Shown: positions 47,101-61,687 of the stretch, in pieces | Layout: each line of letters starts with the position of its first letter | How positions within the stretch are numbered: position 1 is the first letter of the stretch | NCBI GenBank assembly: GCA_019022495.1 | Contig: JAFEKR010000043.1 | Coordinates: 1-64,000 of the forward strand | Length of the DNA stretch: 64,000 nt | Direction: 5' to 3' | DNA from: Epichloe hybrida | Taxonomy: Eukaryota > Ascomycota > Sordariomycetes > Hypocreales > Clavicipitaceae | The notes under the pieces: generated by a model | Databases searched by the model: none | The model's input: only the letters and a program-made list of their open reading frames with translations | What the model was told of the DNA's origin: nothing | Translations under genes and position numbers: made by a program

Positions 47101-47399
47101 AGAAGGATTTATTTAATCTTTAGGAACTAGATAAGGCACTAAGTATATTTATACTTAAAGGATAATATTTATCTAGAACCTTTAAAGGCATTATAGCTAA
47201 CATAAGTGCTATAGGATGTTCATTAGTAAGCCACCCTTAATTCTTAGCTTTATAAAGTATAATGCTAACTATTATACTTAATAAGTTAGATACTAGGAAG
47301 GTAAAGATTAAATTTAGCCCTAGAGAACTAATTAAGGCACTTAGATTAATTAAAGTGCTAACTCTATTTAGAATTTTTCTCTTTTAGGTAATCCCTATA

Positions 47400-48400
47400 A
47401 ACACTCCCTTTCTCTTATACCTTAATAATATAACCTGCCTAAAGATTAATTTTCACACATTAGAGAACGTTCTGTAGTAAGGGAATATTAAGGTTCCTAT
47501 TATATATAAATGGGGGCATATGTAAATGCTTCTTAATAAAGAAGAAAGTATTACTTAGAGTTATCTTATAGAGATTAAGCTTCGCTAATTACATTAACGC
47601 TTTAGATACCCTTTAGTTTAATGTCTTTATGATTTATTATATAAATTAGGGTATAAGGTTAAGTTTAAAGCTATTAAGAAACTAACTAAGGTTTGCTAGC
47701 AGTGCTAATTACACGCGGATAGCCTATATTAGTTTAAATTCACTCTTTAGAATAAATATGCCTATAATTATAAAATCATTATAGATATTATATATCTTAA
47801 TAGTAACTGCCCTATTCTATAAGTTATTAATATAGCTATATCCTTTAATATAGCTAAATTCATTAAAGATATCTCTATAAAGACTACATAGGAAGCACTC
47901 TATCTTTACTAGATTAATGTCTATCTAGGCCCCCTGGATTTAATTATTATAAATACTAGAATAACCTTTAGAGGCAAGGAATTTAAGTAGCTTACGTCAT
48001 TAATAGCAATTAAGATTAAAGATATCCCCATTAAGGCTTACTATAGTATTAGTAAGGTTAAGTAATATCATAGGCCGCTTTAAAGAGCCTATAATATTAT
48101 CTAATAGGAATGCCTAATAACACTAGAGCCCATGGTATTATAAATAGCAGTTAAAGCTATAAATAACACTATAGGATTAAATAGTCTTATACTAATAGTC
48201 CTTATTTTTAGCGCGTATCCTTGTATAGTTAAGGAATTGCCTCCATCACTAGATATCACGCAACAAGCCCTTGTGATCTAACTAGTAATAAAGGAAGTTA
48301 AGTATATTTATACCTAGTGGAAAGTTAGTAATACCCTTACTATAAGGAATAGTCCTAATACCTCTATAACCATTAACCTCCTACTAGGATTGCTTATACG
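47400..48400 (+). pseudogene. Copia integrase region, RIP-killed
   Basis: The plus-strand reading includes a core-domain-like part (HRPL.RAYNI near 48070-48110) that matches the corresponding segment of the element at 55647-61918. Catalytic residues cannot all be placed because of mutation. Confidence 0.6.
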
Positions 48401-48899
48401 CATATAGCGTAAAGGTAAAGGATAGGCAGGCCCCTATAAGCTATTAGCTATAAAGGGCAAGACCTATACTCTTAAGCTCCCTTAAGGCCCTAAGGCCTTT
48501 AGATTAATATCTATTAGGCCTTTTTACAAAGATCCTAATAAAAAGAGACCTCCTAAGAGCGTAAATAACTAAGATGCCTCCCTATAGCCTATAGCCACCC
48601 CTCTTACTAATCCCCTAAGGTAAGGACCTAGAAGACCTTAGAAGAACCCCCTTATTATTATATCTAATGTTAATTACGTAAATTAAATAAAAGATAAAAC
48701 TAACGTCTTTCTATTAGCTAAGGAAAGCTTTAACCTTAAGCTTATAATCTAATTATATAAGGAAGGAATTATTAAGACCCCTAGCAAACCCTTTAAGCTA
48801 TTTACTAAAGCTAAGATTAATTCTCTAATTAAACAAGGCGTGTTTGAATTTATTAAGTATAATAAAAGAGAGCATAGTAGAGTTTAAATTTTTAATTCC

Positions 48900-50290
48900 T
48901 ATATTATTAACAAGGTGAAGGGCAAGACAACGGATTTGTATAAGAAGTTAAGGCTTGTAATCTAAGGTTATAGTAATAAGGAGAAGCTAGTAATCCTCAC
49001 ACAGGCCCTGATAATCTAGTGAGCTAGCTAGCGATTAATCCTTGCGATAGCACTTGCGTTACTATTGCTAGGCCTTATCCTCTAGCTTTATGATATTACA
49101 TAGGCCTATGTGCAAGCATAAACGCTTCTTAGTTATATAATCCTAGCCTAAATCCCTATCTAAATCTATTACCTATACCCTATAGGTATAATAATGTAAG
49201 TAATTAAGCCTTTATATAGTATTGCAAAAGCTAGCACCTACTAGTAGGTAATGTATTATTGTTACTATAGAGAAATACTCTAGATAATAACCTCTACGTT
49301 TAACCTATGCTTACTTGTAATAACAAAGGAAAACCTAACCTTCGCGTATATAGGGATGTAAACTAATAATATAATTAGACTATCTAACTATAAGTTCTCT
49401 TAATAAGAGGAAGATTAATTAAAAGCTACTTCTTTCGCTACTAAACTAAAGCAAATCCTTTCTATAGGGAGCCTACTAACCTTTAATAGTAGCATTATTA
49501 CTCTTAAAAATAATATAATCACGCTAAGGCAAAAGGGCTAGAGTAGAAAGCTTTAGTTAATCCTACTAACTAATTTAAAATAGGCATACATAGAATAATA
49601 AGCTTAAGGCACGTATATTACCTTAATTTACTAACCTAAAGCTTGCTTTAACCTCTCTATTACTATATAACACTAAAAGCTATTACCTTAAAATGTAAAG
49701 AGCCTAAACTAACAGATTTAATAGCAAATCAATAATCTAAGCTAAGGATTAAGGTTTATACTATTTAATCTTAAGAAAGCAAAACTTTTTATATTTATAA
49801 ATAGATTATTTACTAACAACTAGGACCTTACTTCCTAGCTAGGCTATGTGCTTATCCTAGCTAGTAAAGTCTAAGAGAAAAGCACCTTTATAATCTAAGG
49901 TAACATTATACACTATAGCTTTACTAAGAGTAAGAGAGTTATAAGAAGTGTGCTTACCTCTAAGATTTATAGCATAGTTACTAGTGCTAATATGGCTTAC
50001 GTGGTCTTAATAACGCTTAGGTTAATTACCTATTAATTAAACCTCCCTATAATTCCTATTATTATCTATACTAATTTATACTCTTTATATAAATACCTTA
50101 TTAAGCTTAGTACTATAAAGGAAAAGCATCTTATAATTAACATTATAGCCCTTCGTTAATTATACAAGCGACAAGAGATTTATAAGATTAGATCGATTAA
50201 TAGGAATAATAACCTTACTAATGTATTTACAAAGGCATTACTAAACAAGGCATTTAAGAGGTTTATTACAAGTAATAAGGTAACTATTAG
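48900..50290 (+). pseudogene. Copia reverse transcriptase and RNase H, RIP-killed
   Basis: RT: LYDIT.AYVQA near 49080-49120, KPLYSIAKA.T near 49208-49240, and a mutated M.TNN (catalytic Asp-Asp changed to Asn-Asn) near 49360. RNase H: KKAKLFIFINRLFTNN near 49775-49820, KSKRVIRSVLTSKIYSI..SANMAYVV near 49930-50010, and FTKALLNKAFKRF near 50226-50265. Trp/Gln codons have become stops throughout. Confidence 0.8.
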
Positions 50291-50540
50291 GATAGAAGGG
50301 TAGGTTATGTAATTATAACATTTGTATTAATCTAATAAGATTAAAGGTATTAAGAATTAGGCTTACTTATCCTTATATAGGCTTATAGATTAGATCTTAT
50401 TATTTATTATACCCCTTCCCCTTACCCTTTTCTTATAATATTATTTGTAATTATTTAATCTTATTTGTTCCTTAATTTCTATTCACTTCTCTTATTAATA
50501 TCATGCGTTAATAATCATGTTAAAAAGAGAGAGTTTCTAG

Positions 50541-50836
50541 TGTTAGAACAAGCATAATATTAATAAGGGTGCGCGCCTCTAATTAGGTAGGCGCGTTACA
50601 TCGCGAACCCACATATCTAGCCTAACTACGCCGCGATTAGGGTTAGCATATATAGCCTCTTTACTAATAACCCTAATTAAGGCCCCTTTTCCTATAATAA
50701 ATAGCGCACTCTCTTTGCTTCTATTTAATCCCTCTTTTACTTGCTTTAATAGACTAGAATATATAATAATTACGTGCACTTTAGTCTACCCTGAAAACCC
50801 TACGCGTAGGTCAATGGTATCCTGTAGATACTAACA
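50541..50836 (+). repeat. 3' LTR (296 bp)
   Basis: Same length as the 5' LTR, TGTTAGAACAAGC...ACTAACA, followed by the ACTTT target duplication. Differences from the 5' LTR are almost all C/T or G/A. Confidence 0.93.
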
Positions 50837-50841
50837 ACTTT

Positions 50842-53800
50842 ATATAGTTATAATAATAAAAAACTAATTTTTATACTTATTCTAATAGTAAGTAATATTT
50901 AGATTTATATATATATATAGTATATACTAATTATATCTAGAGATATATTTATTAGATATTAAAAATACTACGCTATTATTAGGCACCTAAGGGTAAAGGT
51001 AATAAATATATAAGTCTTATTTAGATATCCTATGCTAATTATATATATATATATATAAGCCTTCCCTTCTAGTATTAAGCTTAGGAATACTAAAACTAAT
51101 ACTAAGGATATATATAAGAATAAGAATACTAGCTATATTTATAGTATATACTTTATATATAGTAAATAAATATAATAACTTATAAAAAGTAAGTAAAATA
51201 AGTTAAATATATAAAAGATTTATCTAAAGGTAAGCTAATATATATAAGATATATATTATATATTTACTAATATATTATAGTTCTAGTAGCTATATATAAG
51301 CTTAGTAGTTATAAGTATAATATTCTAGCTATATATATTATAATACTAATATTTTATAAGTAACTAGCTTTAATCTCTTAAAGTTTAGTATTACTATATA
51401 TATTCCCTCTTATTATATATATGTATATTATATTAATAATATATAGCTATAGTATTAAAAAGGTGAATAGCTATTTATATAGTTTACTATTCCTAAAGGT
51501 AAATTAGGTTAAGTATATTATATATTATATATATATATTAAGTATATTCTTACTCTTTTTTAGATATGCTATTATCTAGAGGAGAAATATAGTATTAAAG
51601 GTATGTATATTTCTAATATATATAGCTATTATAGAATATATACTAATTATTTATAGTTAATACTAACTCTTATTCCTAGGTAAATAAGGATAAGATTTTT
51701 ATAAGGTACTAGTATATATATATAGTATATATATATAGCTAGTGCTAATTTAATATTAGTAAACTTATCTAAATAATCCTTTACTATAAGTAGTATAATA
51801 TACTATTTATTAAAGAGCTATTTAAGTAAGTATATATTAAGCCTATATGTAATATATATACTAAACTAAGACTTAGTTCCTTAGGGTCTTAAGACCTTAC
51901 CTTTATTTTTACTAAGTTTTTTAACTAAAAGGCATATATTATGTAATATCTATAAGATATATTTAATATATATACTAACTAATATTATAGTATAAATAAT
52001 AAGTAATTTACTATACGCTAGGGCTAGTAGTTTTATTATTCTATATATATTATAACCTTTTTTATATATTTTAGAAGTATTAACTATTTATAGGTAAAGT
52101 ACTTTAATATTAGAGATAGAGATAAGATAGGTATTAGAAAGAAGTGTAAGGTATATCTTACTAATACTATATATATAGTAACTATATACTTATATCTTTT
52201 AGTAGTATAATAATACTAATAAGAATCCTCTATAGACTACTCTTAGTCTAAGTAATAGCTAGACTAACTTTACTAGTAAGTTTATATAGTAGCCTTATAG
52301 GTAATATATATTACTAATATTATTCTAAGGACTACTAGAGAATAAGCGTAAGTAACCTTAATATATTTAATATATATAAGGCTAATAATAATATAGTTAC
52401 TCCTATGTAAAAGGCTATATGCACTAGGAAGCTAAAGGCTAAGAAAAAAAAGGCTAAGAAAAAGGCCTAAAACATAGCTACTAAGGTAGCTAAGAATTAG
52501 GAAACTAATTAAATTCCTCTTACTTTATATATGCCTAGTATATATAGATTTACTTTAATTAGTTTTGTATAGTTTCTATATAGTGTGTTTTTTAATAAGG
52601 ATATATACGCTATATATATTATACTAAGTAAAAAGCTAGATTAGTTTTTAATAGAAATTAACTAAAGTTAAGTGTATTTACCTATACTATATATATATAT
52701 ATAATATATAACTATATATAGTAAAAGCGAAATATTATAATATAAAGAAAGGTAAATAATATATAATTCGTGTATATACACTATATATATATTATATATA
52801 GTATATATACTTATAGTTAGTTTAGTGTATTTTATTTAGTTATAAGGCACTAAAAAATTAAACTAATATATATATAATATATACTATATCTTATTCTCTT
52901 ATTCCCCTTACTTATAATATATATATAAAGATAGTAGTCTAAGTAACTAATTTTATTAATAACTCTATACTTAAAGTAATAAACCCCTTTAAATTAGGCT
53001 ATTATTATAGGCTAATTCTAATTTCTTTAGAGCCACTTCCCCTTTTATAGATTAATACCTATATATAGGGTATATCTATAGTATATACGTAGTATATACA
53101 GAGGCTAACTCGCTCTTAGGTGTAATATTATTATTAATAATAGTAGGAAAATATATAGTAGGAGCTTTTTAAATAATACTAGCGTAAGTGTCCTTATATA
53201 GGTAATATATATAGCTATTAATAAGTATATATAACTAGATTTATTACTATATTTACTAGTATTATAAGGGGAGAGTATAGCTACCTAGTAAAGTGAATAT
53301 TAAGATTAAAGAGAAGATTATAGGTGAAAAGTATACACTATATATACGTAATATATATAGTATATACTTATATTCCTAATAGTGTGATCTGCCACTAGGT
53401 ATTATCTAATAGCTAGCGTAATATATAATATCTTTATAAGCCTAGGTATATTACCTAATTATATACTATATATATATACCTATTAATTTATTTATAGATT
53501 AGGCCCTAAGATATCCTTACTATAGAAGTTTATAAATAAACTTAAGCTTCTTATGTAAGTTATAAGTATACTATATATTAGGCATAACTAATATATAATA
53601 CTTAATAAGGAATAAGATAGTGCGTTTAAGCTTAAATATAGCTTTTCGTTTTACTAGGCTAGTTATATTACTAGGAAATAATGAAATCTATAATTATTAC
53701 ATAAGGGTAATAATTATCTATATATATATAGTTAAAGTAAGAGTTCTATAGATAATAGCTCTTAGCCTACTAATAACTAAGAGGTATAATATATATTAAA

Positions 53801-55641
53801 TATATACCTAATATATTTGCTAAGGATATGCTTAGAGTACTTTATCTTCTATGTCCTAAGAGAAAGCTTTTATATTATAAGAGCTAACTTTATAGAAGGT
53901 GCGGAAGAGTACTAAAATATAGAAGGTAAAGTAAGGTATATAGCGTGCTATATATTACACTAGTTAAACTATAAGGTAGCCCTTTTATATACTTATTTCT
54001 CTCTTTTCTATTATTTATTTAAGCTCCTTTATATTATTAGTATACTATTATAGCTATTATAACTATATATATACCTTATATAGTTTATTATATTTCTTTG
54101 TAATAATGGCTCTAATCTTTGCCTTATTAAGCCTTAAGTTATTTTTAAGCTTTGTTTTCTCTTTTTGTATATATTATATAGCTTTATTAGTTAAGCTTCC
54201 TATGTTACTGCTATGTATAGCTAATTATTATTACTTATAGGATTAAGCATTATTATCACCTGTATTAGAGAGGAAGTCTAAGGTAAAGTTAAAGTAAGCC
54301 TAAAAAGAGTTAGTATATAATATTAATATAAGACTAATATAAACCTACTATTTTATTCTCCTCCTCCTTAACTATAGGTATATGTAGGCAGGAGACTGTT
54401 AGTATATATAGGTAAGAGCTAATAAAAATAATATTACTATTACTCTTATTATTTGCTTCCCTATTATCTTTTATATAAGGCTTGTGTTATTTAAGTTACT
54501 TTTATTCTTAGTGTAAAAGTGGAAGTTAAATAGGAATTAGCATTAGGAAAGGGCTTAAGCTTTATTATATATATTATGTAGTGGGCGGGGTACTTAGGGG
54601 ATATATAGTAGATTTGTTTTTACTAGGTATAAGCGAATTATAAGGGTTCTAAGGATTCTAAGGAAGACTAGTATTTTCTTCCCTTCTTAAAGCTTGTCTT
54701 TAGTAGGTTTTCTCCTTCCTAATAAGTGTATTACTTATGTAACTCTTATAAGAATAATCTCTCTAGGTAAGATTAATACTCTTATTAGCCTTAATTTACG
54801 CCTTTAGGTATTTCTTAACTATTACTCTCTTAAGACTAGTATATTATTAGTATATGCTTTATAGAAGAAGTATTAGAGTTATACTTAAGAATTACTACTA
54901 AAAGAGACACTTACATTCTAGTAAATATATAATCTTCCTAATAACTGCTTTTCTTTATATTAGTGTTCTTTACTATATATATCCTTTATTTAGGTTTTAC
55001 TTTAGATATAGCTAGCACTAGTCTAGCTATTATCTAAGGGGCAAGCTTAGTATTAAACTACTTCTTATGGTTTAGATATGTATTATATAAGTATATAATA
55101 TGCTTCTTATATTTCTCTTAAGATAATACATTAAGAAGAGGTATAATAAATTTCTTATTAGGTGTATCTTAGTTAGACTTCTACTAATTGCGCTTAATGT
55201 AAATATAGTAAAATATTAATAAATACTCTAAATGTTTATGCTATATAAAACTTAGATACTACTTGTATAAGTAGTCTCTAAGACTTGTTTATTATTAGTA
55301 TATATATAGTATTTGTAAAACTTATATATACCTCTTGCTTGCTTAGTATTTATATTATAGGTAATAGCCTAGATTACACTTATTATATTAGTGTTTATAT
55401 GCTTTATATAATGCTATCTAATAGTATACTTACTAATTATACTTAACTACTTAAATAAAGCAGAAAAGATTTATAATAGATTAGTTATAACACGCACATA
55501 TGTAAACTCTATTATTTATATATACCTCTTTATAGCTTTTTGCTATTAACTAAGTTATAATAATATATATATATGTTTCTTACACTAAGATATATTAGCT
55601 TTATATATTAAAAGGAATAGTATATATATACTTAACTTCTT
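50842..55641. other. AT-rich block, no recognisable gene
   Basis: 4.8 kb of extremely AT-rich sequence with many TATATA runs. A lysine-rich reading (KAKKKKAKKKA then a stop) near 52425-52470 resembles the C-terminal tail of some fungal DDE transposases, and the block may be a decayed DNA transposon, but I found no catalytic region or terminal repeats. Nothing else can be supported. Confidence 0.6.
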
Positions 55642-55646
55642 CTTAT

Positions 55647-55877
55647 TGTTGCGACAACCGGGTCAACATCGGGTTGACCACTAGGAAAGTAGAGCACGTG
55701 TGGCGACGCCGCATTATGATTAGCCGCACCCGTACGCAAGGCACACACGTGACTCACGTCCCCCTTTTCTTGTGGCTACATAACACTATAGATAGCTTTA
55801 ATCCTTAGACCTTATTATATTATTAAACCTAACCTTACGTTGCACTAGTGCATACTAATCCCTTAGTGTAACTAACA
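55647..55877 (+). repeat. 5' LTR (231 bp)
   Basis: TGTTGCGACAACC...AACTAACA. It retains many CpG and CpA words (GGGTCAACATCGGG, GAGCACGTGTGGCGACGCCG), so it is lightly mutated. Followed by CTAATTAGTGGTTA, the presumed primer-binding site. Confidence 0.93.
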
Positions 55878-56299
55878 CTAATTAGTGGTTAAAAAACCAT
55901 AGATAAGCTAGGAATTACTTAAGAAAAGGCCTTCCTTTAGTTACCTAAGGAAGTGTGCTAAAGGAAGATAAACTCCGGATACTAGATGTTAGGCTTCCTA
56001 GGGATTTAACTTTTTCTATTAGTAAGTCTCTAACTATTAATAGAAGAATTAATCCTATTATCTATCACAAGAAAACCAATTAACTAACTAAGAGTTTATA
56101 GCTATATATAACTTCTTAAACTAGAGATTAAAAACCCCTTAACCTTACTAGTTAAAAATCCCTTAGCCTTACTAGCTAAAGACTATTAATAATAGCACCC
56201 CTAAGTAATAAATAAGCTTTATTATAGACTACTAAAGGAAAGCAGCCTGCCTAGTTAAGACCTAATAAAGTAAGCTTACCTCTATAACTTTAAAAACAT

Positions 56300-57850
56300 A
56301 CCTTAGTTATTACCACTAACTAGGAGAGCTTAAGAGAACTAGATCCTTAGACTACTAAGGAATAGGAGCTTAATAACTATCTTACTTAGATAATTAATAT
56401 CTATAAGAGTAGTTAATACAAAGATCTTGCCCTTTAGGAAATCTTCTGTAATAACCTTAATAGCTAGATAAAAGAAACACTTAATTAAGCTTTATAACCT
56501 TTAGTACGCAAATTACAAGACTGCTTACGCAAGAATGGCGTCTATATTATTTAAAATTAAAGTAGTAAGATTATTAAATTATTAATCTAAGTCCTTAAAG
56601 AAAAAATAATGTCATAGTGGCCTAAAAACAAAATCATAAAGCAAATCACCATAGGTAAATTCCTCTCTTTAAATAATCCCGCCCTTAAAAGCCCTCTGAT
56701 TATAAGCCCTCTAATTCACACTACCCTTATCTATTACCCTTTAGTATATAATCCTCCTATATATAATCCCCTAATTAATAACCCTTACAATCCTACTTCA
56801 AATAACCCTCTAGCTACATAATCACCTCTAGGAAGAAACACACCTAAACCCCTAACAAATCTAATAATTCCGCTAATTATCCTAGAACAACTAATGCAAC
56901 AGATAACCCTAGCTATGTAAATAGTAATAATCCTGTCTAAAGATCAAATTATAAGAAAGATCTTAGAACTTATAAAGAGCTATAAGGATAATAACTATTA
57001 TAGTAGGAAGATATATAACTTCCTCACGCCAAAAGTTAACTTATTCTAGAATAAATATAATAGACTAAATCTCCTATAGGAATACATACATAAGGCCCTT
57101 CCTATTATGCTTTTAGGTAATGCTAAGTAGTATTACCTTAACTATCTAGCAAATAAAGGCTTTATATACAAACAAATAGTTAATGATATTTGTTAATGAT
57201 TTAAAACAAAAAGCAACTAATAGTTCTATCGCCAAGAATGGAATAGTATAACGCTTAGGAATATTATTACTGCTAATCTAGATAAATCTAAACTAGATTA
57301 TCTTAAGATTCTACTCATAACCCTTAAACGTGTTTATAAAGGACTCTTTCCCCTATTAATAGTCAATATAGAACTCTATTATCAGACCCTAAGCGTAATT
57401 TCTAGTGTTCTAGAGTGTAAGCAAGCTAAATATAATTATTCACCTAGCTTTAAAGGACTTACTAGAGACCTCTATAAATCAATCTCTATTGCTAAAGCTA
57501 ACAAATCAGCTACCTAATTCAATTAAAGCACTATTAGTACTACTAATACTAACAAATCAGAGGTGATATTCACAGACCGCTATTATAACTAACCATATAA
57601 TTAACAAGGTTAAGATAGAGGCTATAGTTACTGTAACCAAGGCCATAACTATAGTAAATACTATATCTATAATAAGAACAAATGCTAGTTAATAAACTAT
57701 CTAGAAAAAGACTAGAAAGAGGTAAAAGAGCACTAGTAGAAGAATAAGAGACACTAATTACTACTAATAAAGAAAAAGTATTAGGCATTCCTTGCGGCCT
57801 ATGAAGGCTAAGTATCTAAAGAAGCTAATAACCTCGCTAATAGAGCGTGG
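56300..57850 (+). pseudogene. Copia gag, RIP-killed, mutated zinc knuckle
   Basis: The plus-strand reading near 57610-57720 gives YSYCNQGHNYS and YYIYNKNKCW, the place and spacing of the gag zinc knuckle of fungal Copia elements, with several Cys now Tyr (TGT to TAT). It is followed by an acidic and basic stretch ending FLAAYEG near 57800. Confidence 0.65.
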
Positions 57851-58399
57851 GAATTAGCTAAAACCTTTATTAAGTCTAATAATAATAAAGATAAGGATAA
57901 CAATATAAAAGAGACTTTTACTTTAAAGTTTAACTAGCTAAGTATTATATAATTCTTTACATTAGGATTTTAACTAGTTAACAGTAATGTTATTAATATC
58001 CTAAGAGATAAATTATTTAAGCACGCATACCTTAAGCATAATCCCTTTAATAATATAAAAACCTCTTATATTTCAGAGGAACATTACTCTAAAGAAGTTT
58101 TCTAAGGGATAATACCTAATATAGGAGCCTTAGGTGTCTTAACGGCTAGAATTAGATAAGTATAAGCCTTGCTAAGATTAATGCTATTACTAAAGATTAA
58201 ACTAACTCTAGAAAAGATAATCGAATTTAGTGCTAGGAGCGCGATTATAATAGAAGTAGTTAATATACTAACAGAGCTAGGTAACATCCCTTTCTATGTG
58301 ATTAACACATATACACCTTTCTTATTCTCTTTAGATAACATAGATAGGTTACGCGTTAAGGTAAATAACCTCACAAATATATTAATCTAAGATAATAAG

Positions 58400-59450
58400 A
58401 TAGTTCCTGTTATTAGGAAATAGGGACATCTTTAGTGGACTCTAGAAGCTAGAGAAATAGTAGCTTTCCACCTATTAGAAACAGAACTCTATTAATTACA
58501 TTAACAATTTAGTTACCTATTAGTTAAATAGCTTATAAAGATACTAAACTAAGCTAGACATAATATTAAAGCAAAGGCTATTAAATAATTAACTAAAATT
58601 TACTACTATTACTAAATAAACAGAAAGGCCCTAGGCAGATTCAAGTTCATAATTAAAGATAACTATAAGTTTAACTATAAGATTATAGTTAATATCGTTT
58701 AAATTAATAAATAACTTATTCTTTATGTTATTAATTCTATAACCTTGTTTTAAGTAGCCTATTTCCTTAATCTAAATAAGTAGAAGGCACGTGACATTTA
58801 GAACACCTTATGTAAATGCTAGATTAACACCTACCTTAGTCCTCTAGAATAGATTATCCATAATACTAGAAAGAACTTTATATTAGTAGAATTTAAGCAT
58901 TATACACGATTACTATTAATTAAGATTAATAAAGTTCTAGTTAAGGCCTATAATAGTATTAGAAAAGTTAAACACTATTATAGACTATTATGGCAAGCCT
59001 ATATAATTATTATAGACTCTATAGGTTAAGATCTTATGCCTAAGTAATGACTTTAAATAGCTATGAAAGCTATGAATGACTTAGCAGGCCCTAATAGTCT
59101 TATTCCTATAATTCTTATCTTTAGTGTATATCCACGGATAACTAATAAGTCACTGCTAAGTGTATCTATTATTTAATAAGCTAAAGTAATCCGCAAAGCT
59201 ACTAATAAGGTCCGACAACTCCTAGTAAAGTAATAAGTTTATAATACTCTAAGAACCTAAAATAGCCTAGATACACTACTAATGCACTAACTTCTGTTAT
59301 AGTTAGATATACGCGTATAGAGAGAGAAAGATAGATAGCATAGCCCCTATAAGCTTCTTGCTACTAATAAGGAAACCTATACCCTTTAAATGCCCCGTAG
59401 ACTAACAAGATTCTAATTAATAGTTATTAAACCATACTATCATAACCTAT
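58400..59450 (+). pseudogene. Copia GAG-pre-integrase and integrase, RIP-killed
   Basis: ETELY.LH.QFSYLLVK.L.KIL near 58478-58550 matches the pre-integrase zinc-binding segment (ELYxLHxQFGHPS in intact fungal copies), with His now Tyr. Core-like parts follow: FKFIIKDNYKFNYKIIVNIV near 58640-58700, HNTRKNFILVEFKHY near 58860-58905, and KAYNSIRKVKHYYR near 58945-58985. Confidence 0.75.
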
Positions 59451-59749
59451 ACTATACTAAAGAACTTCGTAAGTTAACACCTAGAGGTAAAGACTAAGCT
59501 ATAGATATAAATAAGACCCTAATAATTAAAGAGATTATCCCTAAAGCTTTAGAAATAAATAAGGAACTACTATAGCCTAAGAGAAAGCATAGAAGACTAT
59601 AAAAGAAGCTTATAGTTTAATTTAACCTTATAGGAACTAAATACATAGTAACTACATACTTAGTAAACAAAGACTAAGAGGAAGCATTAATAAAGAAACT
59701 TATAGCTAATAGTAAGTTAAGTGTAGTATTTATTACGGTAAAGGAAGAA

Positions 59750-61340
59750 GCTAATTAGGATCTAGCCCTTTAGTTACGTTAAGAAGGAAAGATTATAACC
59801 CTAGGCAAGCCCTTTAAGCTATTAGATCAGATTAAGATTAATGCTTTGCAAGCCTATGATATATTTAGATTCACGCTATTCAATCCTACTAAACATAGTA
59901 ATAAGAGACTCTTTAAATCTCGTATAGTAAGAGAAATTAAAGGCAAAGGAATAGCTACGCTATATAAAAAGTTATAACTTATAATTTAAGGGACGAATAA
60001 TAAAGGGAAGGAATTCATCCTAACCCAATCCCTAACAATCCAAAGATTAAGCTAATGATTAATTATTACGATTATACTATTGCTTAGATCTAGAGGAATT
60101 ATCCTATGGATTCGAGATATTACATAAGCTTATATATAATCAAAAACACAGCTCACAAGATTAATCATTACTATATTACCTAAGCAGATAGTATATCTAT
60201 TCCCTAAAGGAACTATTATAGAAGTTATTAAGCCTTTATATAAAATCGCAGAAGCTAGAACCTACTAGTTTACAACCTACTTCCGTCACTATAAAGAGAT
60301 GCTTAAGATAATGACTTCATCCTACGACCTATGCTTACTAATCATAGAAGAGAATAACAATAACCTCTTTAGAGTAGTTAGCATATAGACTAACAATACG
60401 CTAGGCCTTAGTGACTAGGATTTCTATAACCTTAAAGAGAAGGAACTACAGAAGGCGAATTTCTTAGCAAAGCTAAAGCGGAAGTTATTAGCTAAGAATC
60501 CCCTTATCTTTAATAGTTATATCCTTACCTAGAACGCTAATAACTTAATAGAACTTTGTTAAAAAGGCTAGAGTAAGAAAATTAGGCAGATTAATTTACA
60601 ATTACTAACTGTAAAACAAGATTACGTTAAACAACGAGCACAAGGAAGTTATATTACAACTATCTATTAACCCAAAGCCCTTTATAACCTATTAATCATA
60701 GTATAACATTAAGATCCGACTCCTAATAATATAACTTAATTAAACAAGCGACTTAACTAGCAAATCTAACATTAAGACCGAGGCCTATATTATATCCCTC
60801 TAGACCTCAAGAATACAAAATTATTTGTGTTTATGGATAGATCCCTTGCTAATAACAAAGATCTAAGTTCCTAGATAGGATACGTAATTATCATCGGCAA
60901 TAAAGAGGCGAAAGACAACACATTTACCTTAAAAGGTAATATTATTATGTATAGCTTAACAAAGAGCAAGCATATAACCTATAGCGCCCTTGCTTCTAAA
61001 CTATACTTAATAGTATAAGGTGCTAATATAGCCTATGCAATTACCACGACCCTTAACATAATCATAGACCAATTAAAGATTAACCACATCCCTATAATTA
61101 TCTATATAGACTCCTTTTTATTATATAAGTATTTTATAAAGCTAGGTTTTATAAAGGAGAAATGCCTTATAATTAACATTATGGCACTTTAGCAATTGTA
61201 CAAGCGACAAGAGATCTATGAAGTATAATGGATTAATGGTAATAATAACCTTACTAATATAATAACAAAGGCATCTCCGAATAAGAGCCTTAAGACCTTT
61301 ATTAACTTAAATAAAGCTATAATTTAAGTTAAAGGCTAGG
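59750..61340 (+). pseudogene. Copia reverse transcriptase and RNase H, RIP-killed
   Basis: RT: IRDIT.AYI.SKTQLT near 60110-60160, IEVIKPLYKIAEARTYWF near 60220-60272, SSYDLCLLI near 60314-60345, and mutated TNNTLGLSDWD in place of the Asp-Asp site near 60390-60425. RNase H: KNTKLFVFMDRSLANNKDLS near 60810-60870, NIAYAITTTLNIIIDQLKI near 61026-61082, and TKASPNKSLKTFINLNKAI near 61266-61322. Confidence 0.85.
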
Positions 61341-61507
61341 TAAAGAGACTAGAGACTGGATAAGACTAATAAGAGTCTGGTCTGACTATAGCTAAGCCAA
61401 TGAGAAGCCCTTATTTTAATTCCCTATATTCACTTATGTTCATTCCGAACGATTCTGATTTTTATTGCGTTTTTCAAGCTTTTAGAGCTCCTAATCGAGC
61501 CCGCTTC

Positions 61508-61523
61508 CTAATCCGCGGATTAA
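61508..61523. repeat. Palindrome CTAATCCGCGGATTAA inside the Copia 3' region
   Basis: Exact 14-bp core TAATCCGCGGATTA, the same as in the telomeric 8 kb, here between RNase H and the 3' LTR. It is the only clear copy on the right side of the window. Confidence 0.85.
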
Positions 61524-61687
61524 GCGATTTTTCCTTGTATTTTATTACTAACTAATGGGGAGTCCGAATTTAACATTAGACCCACTTATCCTTATATAGG
61601 CTTATTTTATTTATATACCTACTAATTCCCTCTTTTAGTATTAGATATATCCTACCCCACTTTCTTCCTAAAAAGAGAAGTTACTAG

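Larger units (their letters stand above)
44461..50836 (+). mobile_element. Full-length Ty1/Copia retrotransposon, RIP-killed
   Basis: 6376 bp with two 296-bp LTRs and a perfect 5-bp target duplication ACTTT (44456-44460 and 50837-50841). Internal order is gag, integrase, reverse transcriptase, RNase H, as in Copia. Former Gln and Trp codons are stops throughout, and the RT catalytic Asp pair now reads Asn-Asn (near 49360), as G-to-A mutation would produce. Non-autonomous and dead. Confidence 0.93.

Noticed and set aside
57570..57788. 72-codon minus-strand frame and similar ones in the right-hand Copia element
   Set aside because: Antisense to the Copia gag and integrase relics, Ser/Leu/Tyr-rich shadow translations.
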